NCBI GenBank assembly: GCA_963712835.1
Contig: CAVQJJ010000002.1
Coordinates: forward strand, 372,001 to 436,000
DNA from: DATARH01 sp963712835
Lineage (GTDB): Bacteria > Pseudomonadota > Alphaproteobacteria > ATCC43930 > CGMCC-115725
DNA length: 64,000 nt
Reading direction: 5' to 3'
Numbering within the stretch: the first letter of the stretch is position 1; each line of letters opens with the position of its first letter. A program made the translations under genes and the position numbers. The notes under the pieces are model-generated. The model was given only the letters and a program-made list of their open reading frames with translations. It had not been told where the DNA came from and ran no database searches. Shown here in pieces: positions 33,371 to 42,145 of this stretch.

Positions 33371-34006
33371 ATGACGTCGCTGACCCCCCAGGCCGCGCTG
33401 CTGCTCGACCAGCAATTGCCCGCTCCCGGCGCGGAGCTTGGCTTTGCGCAGGTCGACGCCGCCGCGCTGGCGGCGATCACCGACCTCTACCGCGAGGTAA
33501 TGCCAGCGGGCGGCGCGATGCTCGACGTGATGTCGAGCTGGGTGTCGCATCTGCCGCCGGAGGTGCACTACCATCGCGTTGTCGGCCTCGGGATCGACGC
33601 CTGCGTGCTGGCCGAGAACCCGTTTCTCGACGAGTGGCGGGTGCAGGATCTCAACCGCGACCCGCGTCTTGCGTTTACCGAAGGAGAATTTGACGGCGCT
33701 GCCATTTGCGGCGCCGTTCAGCATTTTACCCGACCCGCCGAAGTATTCCGCGAAGTCGGCCGGGTGCTGAAACCCGGGTCGCCGTTGGTCGTCACCTTCT
33801 CGAACCGCTGTTTGTGTACGCCGGCGACCGGGTGCTGGCGGCTCTTCGACGAGACCGGCCAACTCGGTCTCGTCGCGCGCTATTTCACCGAGGCCGGCAA
33901 CTGGACCGACATACGTTGCCTCGACCGCACCCCGCCGGGCGGTGGCGCGCCGCTCTATGCGGTCATTGCCCGCAGCGCCGGCGCCCCCGGCGCCGCTTGC
34001 GACTAG
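33371..34006 (+). CDS. class I SAM-dependent methyltransferase-like protein
   Basis: About 211 residues. The methyltransferase fold is suggested by MLDVMSSWVSHLP (motif I position, but with MSSW replacing the usual glycine-rich loop), LNRDPRLAFTEGEFDGAAICGAVQHF (motif II-IV region, quoted in part) and FREVGRVLKPGSPLVVTFSNRC (motif V-VI). The altered motif I raises doubt about SAM binding. ATG 33371 has no clear ribosome-binding site. It converges on apt with a four-base overlap of the stops. Confidence 0.75.
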   Translation: MTSLTPQAALLLDQQLPAPGAELGFAQVDAAALAAITDLYREVMPAGGAMLDVMSSWVSHLPPEVHYHRVVGLGIDACVLAENPFLDEWRVQDLNRDPRLAFTEGEFDGAAICGAVQHFTRPAEVFREVGRVLKPGSPLVVTFSNRCLCTPATGCWRLFDETGQLGLVARYFTEAGNWTDIRCLDRTPPGGGAPLYAVIARSAGAPGAACD

Positions 34007-34518
34007 GAGTCGTAAGAGATCATCGCCGTCACCGGTACGGGAATGCGGCTGCGGCCGTTGAGAAACGTCAGCTCGATGATGCAGGCGGCGCCGACCACGG
34101 CGCCGCCTTGCTGCGTCACCAGCTTGATTGCCGCTTCCGTCGTGCCGCCGGTTGCGATCAGGTCATCGACCACCACGACGCGCTGGCCGGGCGCGATCGC
34201 GTCCTCTTGGATTTCGATCGTGTCGCTGCCGTATTCGAGATCGTAGGTGAAGCGTACGGTCTTGCCTGGCAGCTTGCCCTTTTTGCGCACCATCGCAAAA
34301 CCGCTGCCGAGCGCATAGGCGAGGGGCGCCGCCACCAGGAAGCCGCGTGACTCGATGCCGACGAGCAGGTCCGGCTGTTGCGGCCGCACCACCTCGGCCA
34401 GGCGCTCGATCGTCGTCCGCCAGGCCTCGGGATGCGCCAGCAAAGTCGAAATGTCGTAAAACAAAATCCCCGGCTTCGGGAAATCGGGGATCGAGCGAAT
34501 ATGGTCCTTGAGGTTCAT
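34003..34518 (-). CDS. apt: adenine phosphoribosyltransferase
   Basis: Salvages adenine to AMP with PRPP. At 171 residues it has standard length. The PRPP-binding motif is VVVVDDLIATGGTTEAAI near residue 115; the N-terminal RSIPDFPKPGILFYDIS and the ESRGFLVAAPLAYALG segment are typical of Apt. The gene is single. Confidence 0.96.
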   Translation of the reverse strand: MNLKDHIRSIPDFPKPGILFYDISTLLAHPEAWRTTIERLAEVVRPQQPDLLVGIESRGFLVAAPLAYALGSGFAMVRKKGKLPGKTVRFTYDLEYGSDTIEIQEDAIAPGQRVVVVDDLIATGGTTEAAIKLVTQQGGAVVGAACIIELTFLNGRSRIPVPVTAMISYDS

Positions 34519-34634
34519 GCGCGGGCCTTTGACGACGGTGGCTCTGCTGGCCGTTGCGGCATAGCGACTTTTCGCGTAGTTGGAAAGGCTTAGACTATCG
34601 CGTCACCGCCGCCCTCACCGAATATCGGGAAAGT

Positions 34635-35771
34635 ATGACGCCAGCCGCAACTATCCTTGCAGTGGAAGAGGACGGCGCGACAATTTTGCGTGCCGAAGGG
34701 GAGTGGCTGGTCGTCACCGCGGCCGACCTCGACCGGCGGTTGCACGACCTTGACATGCCGCACGATCGCCAGGTCAGGGTCGACCTGTCCGGGGTCGATC
34801 GGCTCGACAGCGCCGGCGCGTGGCTGCTGCTGCGCACCGAGCACGAGCTCGAGGCGCGCGGCAACCAGGTCGAACTGGCGAACCTGGAGGCGCGCTTCGC
34901 GCCGTTGGTCGAACAAGTGCGTGCACGGGGAATTGCCGAGCCGCTGCCCCACCCGGTACCGCCGCACCATACCTTTGTCGGGTTTCTCGCGCGCCTCGGG
35001 ATGGTGACCGAGCAACTGTTGCATCGCGTCTATGAGATTCTCGGCTTCACCGGGCTGGTGACAGTGACGTTCCTGCGTCTATTGCGCCAGCCGAGACGGC
35101 TGCGTGTCGTCGCGACACTGGTGCAGATGGAGCGCGTCGGGCTCGACGCGATGCCGATCGTCGGTCTGCTGTCGTTCCTGATCGGCGTGGTGATGGCCTA
35201 TCAGGGCGCCGACCAGCTGCGCCGCTTTGGCGCCGAGATCTATACCGTCAATCTGGTTGGCGTCTCGATCCTGCGCGAACTGGGCGTGCTGCTGTCGGCG
35301 ATCATCATCGCCGGTCGTTCGGGAAGCGCGTTCACCGCGCAAATCGGGACGATGCAGGTCAACGAAGAGATCGATGCGATGCGCACGCTCGGTCTCGACC
35401 CAATCGAAGTGCTGGTGTTGCCGCGGTTGTTGGGGCTCGGTATTACGCTGCCGCTGATCGTGTTCTATGCCGATTTCATGGGAATATTGGGCGGTGGGCT
35501 GATGTCGTGGCTGGTGCTCGACATCAACATCCCGAATTTCCTCACCCAGCTGCAGAGCGCCGTGACGACTACGACGTTGTGGGTCGGTGTCGTCAAGGCG
35601 CCGTTCTTCGCCGCGATCATCGCGCTGGTCGGCTGCTATGAAGGGCTCAACGTGACGCGCAGCGCCGAGAGCGTCGGGCGGCTGACGACGCAGTCGGTTG
35701 TCGAGTCGATCTTCTTCGTGATCGTCACCGACGCGGCGTTCTCGGTCGTCTTTTCGATACTGAAGGTCTGA
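34635..35771 (+). CDS. mlaE: MlaE-family ABC permease with N-terminal STAS domain
   Basis: Inner-membrane permease of a lipid-trafficking MCE system. Residues 1-100 form a STAS-like (MlaB-type) domain: VRVDLSGVDRLDSAGAWLLL, which resembles the anti-sigma-antagonist signature. The rest is a MlaE permease with GLLSFLIGVVMAYQGADQL, RELGVLLSAIIIAGRSGSAF and MRTLGLDPIEVLVLPR. In E. coli MlaB is separate; here it is fused. The ATG at 34635 fits the STAS start. The ATPase gene follows after two bases. Confidence 0.92.
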   Translation: MTPAATILAVEEDGATILRAEGEWLVVTAADLDRRLHDLDMPHDRQVRVDLSGVDRLDSAGAWLLLRTEHELEARGNQVELANLEARFAPLVEQVRARGIAEPLPHPVPPHHTFVGFLARLGMVTEQLLHRVYEILGFTGLVTVTFLRLLRQPRRLRVVATLVQMERVGLDAMPIVGLLSFLIGVVMAYQGADQLRRFGAEIYTVNLVGVSILRELGVLLSAIIIAGRSGSAFTAQIGTMQVNEEIDAMRTLGLDPIEVLVLPRLLGLGITLPLIVFYADFMGILGGGLMSWLVLDINIPNFLTQLQSAVTTTTLWVGVVKAPFFAAIIALVGCYEGLNVTRSAESVGRLTTQSVVESIFFVIVTDAAFSVVFSILKV

Positions 35772-35773
35772 TC

Positions 35774-36568
35774 ATGACCGAAGCCGCGCCCCACGACGAT
35801 TACGTGATCCGGGTGCGCAACCTGGTCAATGCCTTCGGCAACCAGGTGATCCATGACGGGGTCGACCTCGACGTGAAGCGCGGCGAGGTGATCGGCATCG
35901 TCGGCGGCTCGGGCGCCGGCAAATCGGTCATGCTGCGCACCGTGGTCGGGCTCAACCGGCCGGTCTCGGGCAGCATCGAGGTGCTGGGCCGCGACGTGCT
36001 GCATCTGAACGACGAAGAGCGGCACGAACTCGAGACCCATTGGGGGGTGCTGTTCCAGGATGGCGCGTTGTTCAGCTCGCTTACCGTGGCGCAGAACATC
36101 GAGGTGCCGCTGAAAGAGGATCTGCGACTGCCGGAGCGGCTGATGGCCGAGATCGCCGCCACCAAGATCGGCATGGTCGGGCTGCCAACCGACGCGGCGG
36201 ACAAGTTTCCCGCACAGCTCTCCGGCGGGATGCGCAAGCGGGCCGGGCTTGCCCGGGCGCTGGCGCTCGATCCGGACATCCTCTTTCTCGACGAGCCGAC
36301 GGCCGGGCTCGACCCGATCGCCGCCGCCGCTTTCGATCAGCTCATCAAGGATTTGCAGTCGAGCCTGGGCCTCACCGTGTTCCTGGTCACGCACGACCTC
36401 GACAGCCTCTTCGCGATCTGCGACCGGGTCGCGGTTCTGGTCGACAAGAAGATCAAGGTCGGCACGCTCGAAGAGCATCTTCACGACGACCAACCCTGGA
36501 TACATTCGTATTTTCACGGGCCGCGCGGCCGCGCTGCGCTGGCGGCCGGGGGGCCGCACGCCAGCTAG
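35774..36568 (+). CDS. mlaF: MlaF-family ABC ATPase
   Basis: A 264-residue ATPase of the lipid-trafficking MCE transporter. Walker A is GGSGAGKSVML near residue 42, Q-loop VLFQDGALFSSLTV, signature LSGGMRKRAGLARALA near 145, Walker B DILFLDEPTAGLDP and H-loop FLVTHDLDSLF. GMRKR in the signature is typical of MlaF rather than other ABC ATPases. It is the second gene of the four-gene operon. Confidence 0.95.
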   Translation: MTEAAPHDDYVIRVRNLVNAFGNQVIHDGVDLDVKRGEVIGIVGGSGAGKSVMLRTVVGLNRPVSGSIEVLGRDVLHLNDEERHELETHWGVLFQDGALFSSLTVAQNIEVPLKEDLRLPERLMAEIAATKIGMVGLPTDAADKFPAQLSGGMRKRAGLARALALDPDILFLDEPTAGLDPIAAAAFDQLIKDLQSSLGLTVFLVTHDLDSLFAICDRVAVLVDKKIKVGTLEEHLHDDQPWIHSYFHGPRGRAALAAGGPHAS

Positions 36569-36585
36569 GGGGCAAGAGGGGCGAG

Positions 36586-37536
36586 ATGGAGACACGCGCA
36601 CATTACGTCGCCGTCGGCGCTTTCGTGCTGGCGATGATGTTCCTCGCCTTTGTCGCGGTGCTATGGCTGGCGGGGACACAGTTCAGCACCAGCTTCGCGC
36701 ATTACGACATCTATTTCGAAGGGCCGGTGACCGGGCTCAGCCAAGGCGGCCGCGTCGAATATAACGGCATCCCGGTCGGCACCGTGTCCGATATCGAGAT
36801 TATCACCGACCCCGAAATCCTGTCGCAAAACGGCCGCAAGCCGATCCGGGTGACGATCGAGGTCAAAGCCAATACGCCGATCAAGAAGAACGACGCCGCG
36901 ACGATCCAAACCAACATCCTCTCCGGCGTCTCCTACATCCTTATCGAACCCGGCAAAAGCGAGGAGCTGCTGCAGGCGGAACGCGGCCAGCGCTATCCGG
37001 TGCTCCGCTCGAAGCGCGCGACATTGGCGAGCCTGGCCGCGCGCGGGCCGCAGCTTTTGGACAAGCTTGATGTCATCCTCGACCACGTCGACGACGTGCT
37101 GAACGACCAGAACCGTCAGGCCTTTTCGACGACGCTCACCAACATTCAGAAGATCAGCGGCGATCTCGCGCAACACAGCGGCGAGATCGCTACCAATGCC
37201 GGGGAGGCGCTGAAGGCGGCGACCGGCCTGTTCACCAATCTCGACACCGCTATCACTCAAAAGGATGGCATCAAGGATCGGGCGCTCGCCGCGCTCGGGG
37301 ATTTCGACAAGCTGGTGACCGGGCTGGAGGTCACCAACCGCGACTTGCAAGCGACGCTGCATGACGTGCAACCCGGGGTGAAGCATTTCAGTCAGCAGAC
37401 GCTCGGCGACGTCGATTCTCTGATCGGGGAGACGCGCCAGTTCGTTGCCGGGGTCAGCCGGCTCGTCTCTCAAATCGAACATGACCCGACACGCCTGCTC
37501 TTTGGCGATCGCCGCGAAGGGTATCAGCCGAAATGA
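36586..37536 (+). CDS. mlaD: MlaD/MCE-domain protein
   Basis: Periplasmic lipid-binding subunit anchored by one N-terminal helix (about 9-30). The MCE domain follows: YDIYFEGPVTGLSQGGRVEYNG-type text, GIPVGTVSDIEI, and TNILSGVSYILIEPG. The C-terminal part (about 150-310) is predicted long helix with many polar residues, suited to forming a tube. At 316 residues it is longer than E. coli MlaD (about 183), as often in alphaproteobacteria. The ATG at 36586 has GAGGGGCGAG before it; the stop overlaps the lipoprotein start by four bases. Confidence 0.93.
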   Translation: METRAHYVAVGAFVLAMMFLAFVAVLWLAGTQFSTSFAHYDIYFEGPVTGLSQGGRVEYNGIPVGTVSDIEIITDPEILSQNGRKPIRVTIEVKANTPIKKNDAATIQTNILSGVSYILIEPGKSEELLQAERGQRYPVLRSKRATLASLAARGPQLLDKLDVILDHVDDVLNDQNRQAFSTTLTNIQKISGDLAQHSGEIATNAGEALKAATGLFTNLDTAITQKDGIKDRALAALGDFDKLVTGLEVTNRDLQATLHDVQPGVKHFSQQTLGDVDSLIGETRQFVAGVSRLVSQIEHDPTRLLFGDRREGYQPK

Positions 37537-38192
37537 TCAGAAACTTGCGCCCGTTGCGGCATCGAGGCCTCGGCCTCGCGTCGACCGCCCTGCTCGTCGT
37601 CGCCCTGGCCGGCTGCTCCGGCCTCTTCACTAAGCCGCCGCGGCCGCTGTTTCAGCTGTCGGCGCCAAGCGACATGCCCGTCAACCTGCCGCATACCAAT
37701 GCGCAGATCGTCGTCGACGCGCCCTATGCGCCCGAGGGGCTGGAGCCGCGCCGCATCGCGGTGGTGCGCGCGACCAACGCCATCGACTATCTCGCTGATG
37801 GCGACTGGGCCGACCGCACGCCCAACATGGTCCGCGCCGTGCTGGTCGAGGCGTTCGAGAACAGCAAGTCGGTGGCGGCGGTCGGCCCCGATTCGCTCGA
37901 TCTGCGCGCCGATTTTGAGATCGAGGGCGATCTGCGTCACTTCGAGGCGGTGTACGATTCGCACAATGGCGCTTCCGGCGCGCCGACCGCAGTGGTGGCG
38001 CTCGCGGTCAAGCTCGTCAAGATACCGGAGCGCAAGATACTGGCGCAGACCATGATCAGCGCGCGCCAACCCGCGACCGCCAATGCGACTCCGGCGATCG
38101 TCGAGGCGATGAACCAGGCCATGGGAAGCGTCGCCAAGCAGGTGGTCGCCTGGACCCTCACCAACCCGGCCTTGTCGGCCTCGCGCAGATAG
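37533..38192 (+). CDS. ABC transporter auxiliary lipoprotein (PqiC/ABC_trans_aux-type)
   Basis: A 219-residue lipoprotein with lipobox LAGC near residue 27. The mature part resembles the ABC-transport auxiliary component family: IVVDAPYAPEGLEPRRIAVV, YLADGDWADRTPNMVRAVLVE (in part) and LRADFEIEGDLRHFEAVY. In related MCE systems this lipoprotein works at the outer membrane, playing the role of PqiC. It is the last gene of the operon and overlaps the MCE gene as ATGA. No MlaC or MlaA is present. Confidence 0.88.
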   Translation: MIRNLRPLRHRGLGLASTALLVVALAGCSGLFTKPPRPLFQLSAPSDMPVNLPHTNAQIVVDAPYAPEGLEPRRIAVVRATNAIDYLADGDWADRTPNMVRAVLVEAFENSKSVAAVGPDSLDLRADFEIEGDLRHFEAVYDSHNGASGAPTAVVALAVKLVKIPERKILAQTMISARQPATANATPAIVEAMNQAMGSVAKQVVAWTLTNPALSASRR

Positions 38193-38235
38193 GTATCCTG
38201 AACCCGTTTCGTTCACCAAAGCATCAGGTGATTGC

Positions 38236-39039
38236 GTGACGGGGTTGGGGCGCGCGGCATCTGCCGCTGCGGTCATTCGGGGGTGCCGAAGCGAGCTGGC
38301 GGCGCGCCGCAGCAATGTGCTGCGCGAAGCGGTCGGCCGCCCGGGTGAAGCCGAGGATTGGCGGCATTATCCGCCCGGTGACGGCTACGACCTGATCAGC
38401 CATGCCCAGTACTTTTTTCATCGCCATCCGAGCGCGGCCGACACGATCCATCAGGCGGCGGAGCAGGGGCACTTTCACCTTTTTCTGCGCGCCGAAGGAA
38501 TGCCGGCGGGCGCTCAGCCTTTGCTGTTGCCCGAGGCGGCGATCGCCAAGGAACATCTGCCGACCCCGCCGCAAGCCGCACCGTCAAAGCGTGGAGCCCG
38601 CGACGAGGTCAGTCACCTGGTCGCTATCGCCGTCGACGGCGCGGGCGAACCGGTGCGACTCTTCACCACCAATCGCTGGGTGACGGGCGAGACCTGGTAT
38701 CGCGCCGAGGATGTCGTCCGCATGCTCGACCGCTTCTCCCTCGATGCCGCCGAGCCGGCGAGTTTCGTCAATTTCTGGCTCACCGCGATGGTGCGGCTCT
38801 ATCAGCCGGAAATCGCGATGCTGCTGCGCGAGCGCGACCGGATGGTGATGGACCCGATCCGCCGGCGGCGGCGGACCGACGTGTTCGAGGATCCGAAGCT
38901 CGAAATCACCTCAAGCCTCGATATCGACCTGGAGGCGCGCCTCGCGGCGGTCGACCGGCTCGCGACCGACCGCACAATACTGTCCCAGCCGTCCGCGCCG
39001 CCGCGCATTCCGCGCCTGGCGGAGGGATGGGGGAGCTGA
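38236..39039 (+). CDS. conserved protein of unknown function (possibly DUF6969)
   Basis: A 267-residue soluble protein with no signal peptide or membrane segment. Distinctive text: DWRHYPPGDGYD, SHAQYFFHRHPSA, GHFHLFLRAEGMP and LFTTNRWVTGETWY. The recurrent His and aromatic residues suggest a conserved fold, perhaps a metal site, but I cannot assign a function. The start is GTG at 38236, 43 bases after the lipoprotein gene, so it may belong to the same transcript. Confidence 0.7.
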   Translation: MTGLGRAASAAAVIRGCRSELAARRSNVLREAVGRPGEAEDWRHYPPGDGYDLISHAQYFFHRHPSAADTIHQAAEQGHFHLFLRAEGMPAGAQPLLLPEAAIAKEHLPTPPQAAPSKRGARDEVSHLVAIAVDGAGEPVRLFTTNRWVTGETWYRAEDVVRMLDRFSLDAAEPASFVNFWLTAMVRLYQPEIAMLLRERDRMVMDPIRRRRRTDVFEDPKLEITSSLDIDLEARLAAVDRLATDRTILSQPSAPPRIPRLAEGWGS

Positions 39040-39063
39040 CCCTCCGACTCTAAGAGATGACGT

Positions 39064-40041
39064 CTAGAGGATCGGCCAGAGCCAAAAAGCGAGGCCGACC
39101 ACAGCAATGAATGCGCCGCTCAACACCTCTCCATGGCGCTCCAAAGGCCCGAGGCGAACACGCTGGAGCCCGGCGGTCGAATAGACGCAGAGCATCATGT
39201 AGGTGGCGACCGTGCTCAACGTGAACACCACCGACATCACGAGGATGAGCCAAGTGCCATATTGGCCCGCGGCAAAAAACGCTGGAATGCCCTCGACCAT
39301 TGGTGACGAGCCGAGAATGAGCAGCAACGTCGTCCGCGCCGAAATCCGGTGCCGGTGCTCGTGCAGGGGCGGCTCGGCATCGATGTCGTCGGTCACCGGA
39401 TGCGACGTCTCGGCCCGATGATCGTGCCAATGGGCATGCGGGATGCCCCGCCCATGCTGATGAACGTGCAGATGGCGCGTCAGAACCGTCGTGTCGCCGC
39501 GCAGCGGCGCATAGAGAGGGTCGTCGTCGAAATCCAGGTCATGGCTGTGCGGACCATGGTCGTGCTCGTGCTCGGTGAAGCGGGTCTCGTATCGATGGAT
39601 GGGCCCGGCGTGTTCGAGTGAGTCTTGAATGCGCTGCAATTCCGGGCCGTGAACGCCATTGCCAGCGAAATGTGCGGAGCTTTGAGCGTAGCTATGACCG
39701 TGTGAATAGCTGTGTCCGCCATGACGCTTCACGTCACGCCATGCCGAAAAGGCGATCCACACGCCAAAAACGATGAGCGCGACGCTGGCCGCGGTATCGA
39801 CGATATGCCCGAAGCGGGTCGCGACCGCGACGCCGGCCAACCAGACCACCAGGGCGATCAGCAGCGTCGACAGGACATGGCCCGTTCCTGCCTGCAGCGA
39901 TGCCCGTGCCGTTTCGCCCTTTGACCAGCCCCGTTGCCGGGCGATCAGCGTGATCGGTACCCAATGGTCGGGGACGATCGTGTGGAGAACCCCGACCCCC
40001 GCGACGGCGCCAATCAAGAGCAGTTGCGGGCCGACAGCCAT
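39064..40041 (-). CDS. nickel/cobalt transporter-like membrane protein (NicO/RcnA type) with His-rich loop
   Basis: A 325-residue protein with about six or seven membrane helices. The first helix contains GVGVLHTIVPDHWVPI, a variant of the NiCoT H-x4-D-H-type motif. Between helices 3 and 4 (about residues 105-230) lies a long hydrophilic loop with many His, such as HSYSHGHSY, HEHDHGPHSH and HLHVHQHGRG, likely to bind divalent metal in the cytoplasm. It is probably an exporter because it follows an RcnR/CsoR-family repressor gene in one operon; import cannot be excluded. Confidence 0.85.
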   Translation of the reverse strand: MAVGPQLLLIGAVAGVGVLHTIVPDHWVPITLIARQRGWSKGETARASLQAGTGHVLSTLLIALVVWLAGVAVATRFGHIVDTAASVALIVFGVWIAFSAWRDVKRHGGHSYSHGHSYAQSSAHFAGNGVHGPELQRIQDSLEHAGPIHRYETRFTEHEHDHGPHSHDLDFDDDPLYAPLRGDTTVLTRHLHVHQHGRGIPHAHWHDHRAETSHPVTDDIDAEPPLHEHRHRISARTTLLLILGSSPMVEGIPAFFAAGQYGTWLILVMSVVFTLSTVATYMMLCVYSTAGLQRVRLGPLERHGEVLSGAFIAVVGLAFWLWPIL

Positions 40042-40050
40042 AATCGGCTC

Positions 40051-40323
40051 CTATAGGTACTTGGTGAGGGCTTTGAACTCGTCGATCGGCGTCCGCGCCT
40101 CCCGGCTGGCCGGGCCGACGGCCGCTTCCAGGCAATTGTCGAGATGATCGTGGATGAGCGCCTTCTTGGCTTCGCGGATAGCGCTTTCGACCGCGTGAAG
40201 CTGCTGCGCCAGCTCCAGACAGGCGCGGCCCTGTTCGATCATTCCGATGGTGCTGCGCAAGTGTCCTTCGGCACGACGCAGGCGCTTGATGATGTCGGGA
40301 TGGGATTGATGAAGATCTGTCAT
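40051..40323 (-). CDS. CsoR/RcnR-family metal-sensing repressor
   Basis: A 90-residue all-helical repressor. Residues C35, H60 and C64 line up with the CsoR C-H-C metal site, while H5 and H8 in the N-terminus recall RcnR ligands, so the metal could be Cu(I), Ni or Co. Family text: IIKRLRRAEGHLRSTIGMIE and CLELAQQLHAVESAI. It lies nine bases upstream of the Ni/Co-type transporter gene and a perfect 7-bp-arm palindrome sits just ahead of its start, so autoregulation with metal-induced derepression is likely. Confidence 0.92.
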   Translation of the reverse strand: MTDLHQSHPDIIKRLRRAEGHLRSTIGMIEQGRACLELAQQLHAVESAIREAKKALIHDHLDNCLEAAVGPASREARTPIDEFKALTKYL

Positions 40324-40333
40324 GATTCAACCC

Positions 40334-40352
40334 TATCCCCCTGGAGGGGATA
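40334..40352 (-). promoter_or_regulatory. CsoR/RcnR-type operator
   Basis: TATCCCC-CTGGA-GGGGATA is a perfect inverted repeat with 7-base arms and G/C tracts, as in CsoR-family operators. It lies 11 bases upstream of the repressor start. Confidence 0.75.
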
Positions 40353-40431
40353 TGCAAGCATCATCGGTCCGATATCGGATATCTCTGGTAGATCGTCCAG
40401 CTGCCGCGCTATTCAGGGCATGCCGACGCGC

Positions 40432-41352
40432 CTAAGTCGCCGAGGCCCGCGCCGGAAATTCCTGGTGGTATTCTTCGAGGCCCGCCGGGTCCTGGTGGAT
40501 GATGATCTCGGCCTGCGGATAGGCGTCGCGCAGTTGCGCCTCGACCCGGTCGGCGATTTCGTGGGCGCGGCGCAAATCCATCGCCCCGTCCATTTCAAGG
40601 TGGAGCTGGATGAACGTTGTCGGCCCGGCGACTCGGGTCTTCAGATCGTGCACCGCGGTGACCTCATCCGCCGCTTCGGCGATGGCGCGGATGCGGGCGC
40701 GATCCTCGTCGGGCATTTCGCGGTCCATCAGCTGGGTCAATGCGCCCAGCAGGAGGCGGGTCGCGCTATAGATGATCCAGAGCCCGATCGCCGCGCCGAA
40801 TATCGGGTCAAGGATCGGAACCTTGACGAATTGATCGAGCAACAGCGCCGCGAGGACGCCGACATTGACCACGAGATCGCTGCGGAAATGCAGCTCGTCG
40901 GCGCCGATCGCCAGCGATTTCGTCCGAGCGACGACATAGCGCTGGTAGAACATCAAGGCGCCGTCCGCCGCCATGGAGACGATGATGACCGCGACGCCCA
41001 GCTCGGCGCGGGTCACCGGCTCCGGGCTGACGGTTCGGCTAACCGCCTCAAACACCAATAGCAAAGCGCCGCCGGCCAGGAACGCCGATTGGCCGAGGGC
41101 GGCGAGTGGCTCGGCCTTGCCATGGCCGAAACGGTGCTCGCGGTCGGGCGGCTCCAGCGCCTGGCGCACGGCGAATAGGTTGACCACTGCCGCGACGACG
41201 TCGAGCAGCGAATCGACAAGGCTCGACAACATCGCCACCGACCCGGTGACAAGCCAGGCGGCAAATTTTATGACAATGAGGAACACCGATACCGCGACCG
41301 AGGCATAGGTCGCGCGTGTTCTTAACCGGGCTTGCTGGTCGTCTAGGCTCAC
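40432..41352 (-). CDS. fieF: cation diffusion facilitator (FieF/ZitB type)
   Basis: A 306-residue proton-driven exporter of Zn, Fe or related divalent ions. Six membrane helices occupy about 1-205, with metal site residues in SLVDSLLDVV (helix 2) and ADELHFRSDLVVN (helix 5). The cytoplasmic C-terminal domain (about 210-300) has the ferredoxin-like fold. It overlaps the upstream pdxH stop as ATGA. It is next to the CsoR/Ni-Co genes but about 80 bases beyond the operator, so common control is uncertain. Confidence 0.92.
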   Translation of the reverse strand: MSLDDQQARLRTRATYASVAVSVFLIVIKFAAWLVTGSVAMLSSLVDSLLDVVAAVVNLFAVRQALEPPDREHRFGHGKAEPLAALGQSAFLAGGALLLVFEAVSRTVSPEPVTRAELGVAVIIVSMAADGALMFYQRYVVARTKSLAIGADELHFRSDLVVNVGVLAALLLDQFVKVPILDPIFGAAIGLWIIYSATRLLLGALTQLMDREMPDEDRARIRAIAEAADEVTAVHDLKTRVAGPTTFIQLHLEMDGAMDLRRAHEIADRVEAQLRDAYPQAEIIIHQDPAGLEEYHQEFPARASAT

Positions 41353-41942
41353 GGGAAGAGGCGCTCGCGACGCCAGCCGCCGCCGTCGCGGATGAAGACT
41401 TGCCGGTCATGCAAGCGTGACGGCTGGTCCTGCCAGAACTCGATCCGGTTGGGCACCAACCGGAAACCCGACCAGAAATTCGGCCGCAGGATCGCGCTGC
41501 GATCGGCGAAGCGCCGGCTAAACATGTCGACGCGCTTTTCGAGCTGCTCTCGGCTTTCGAGCGAGCGCGACTGGTCGGACGACCAAGCGGCGATCTGGCT
41601 GCCGCGCGGCCGGCTTGCGAAATACGCGTCCGCTTCGTCTTCCGAGACCTGCTCGGCGATACCCTCGGCGCGTAACTGGCGCTTCAGCGACTTCCAGTGG
41701 AAGCAGATCGCGGCGTGCGGGTTGACGAACAATTCGCCAGATTTGCGGCTTTCGAGGTTGGTGTAAAAGACAAAACCCCGCGCATCGACGCCCTTCAGCA
41801 GCACCGCGCGCAGCGACGGCACGCCCGACGGCGTCGCCGTGGCGAGCGTCATCGTCTCGGCCAGCTCCTCGCTCTTCTCGGCGAGCGACAGCCAGCGCTG
41901 AAACGGAGCAAAGGGCTCGCTGTCGGCTATGTCCTCGATCAT
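41349..41942 (-). CDS. pdxH: pyridoxamine/pyridoxine 5'-phosphate oxidase
   Basis: FMN enzyme forming pyridoxal 5'-phosphate. About 197 residues from ATG 41942: MTLATATPSGVPSLRAVLLKG (in part), GFVFYTNLESRKSGEL, HWKSLKRQLRAEG, and the C-terminal NRIEFWQDQPSRLHDR with WRRERLFP, which is the PdxH signature. A GTG four codons earlier and an ATG 20 codons earlier are alternative starts. It is divergent from fabI, and its stop overlaps the start of the CDF gene. Confidence 0.95.
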   Translation of the reverse strand: MIEDIADSEPFAPFQRWLSLAEKSEELAETMTLATATPSGVPSLRAVLLKGVDARGFVFYTNLESRKSGELFVNPHAAICFHWKSLKRQLRAEGIAEQVSEDEADAYFASRPRGSQIAAWSSDQSRSLESREQLEKRVDMFSRRFADRSAILRPNFWSGFRLVPNRIEFWQDQPSRLHDRQVFIRDGGGWRRERLFP

Positions 41943-42145
41943 CCTGCGGCTCACATGGTTCGCTGGCGCGAGTCTACAAGCGACGTGCGTCGTCGCCAAC
42001 ACGCGCCCGTCCGGAACCTTTTTCGCTTATCGGGAGATTGTTGCTGCACCCACCCGGATTGGCCGCCTCGCGCGGCTTCGTGTAGGATGGACGATATGAA
42101 AATAGACGAGGGCGTTCGCCCGCCGCCCGCATGTCGGAGCCGCGC

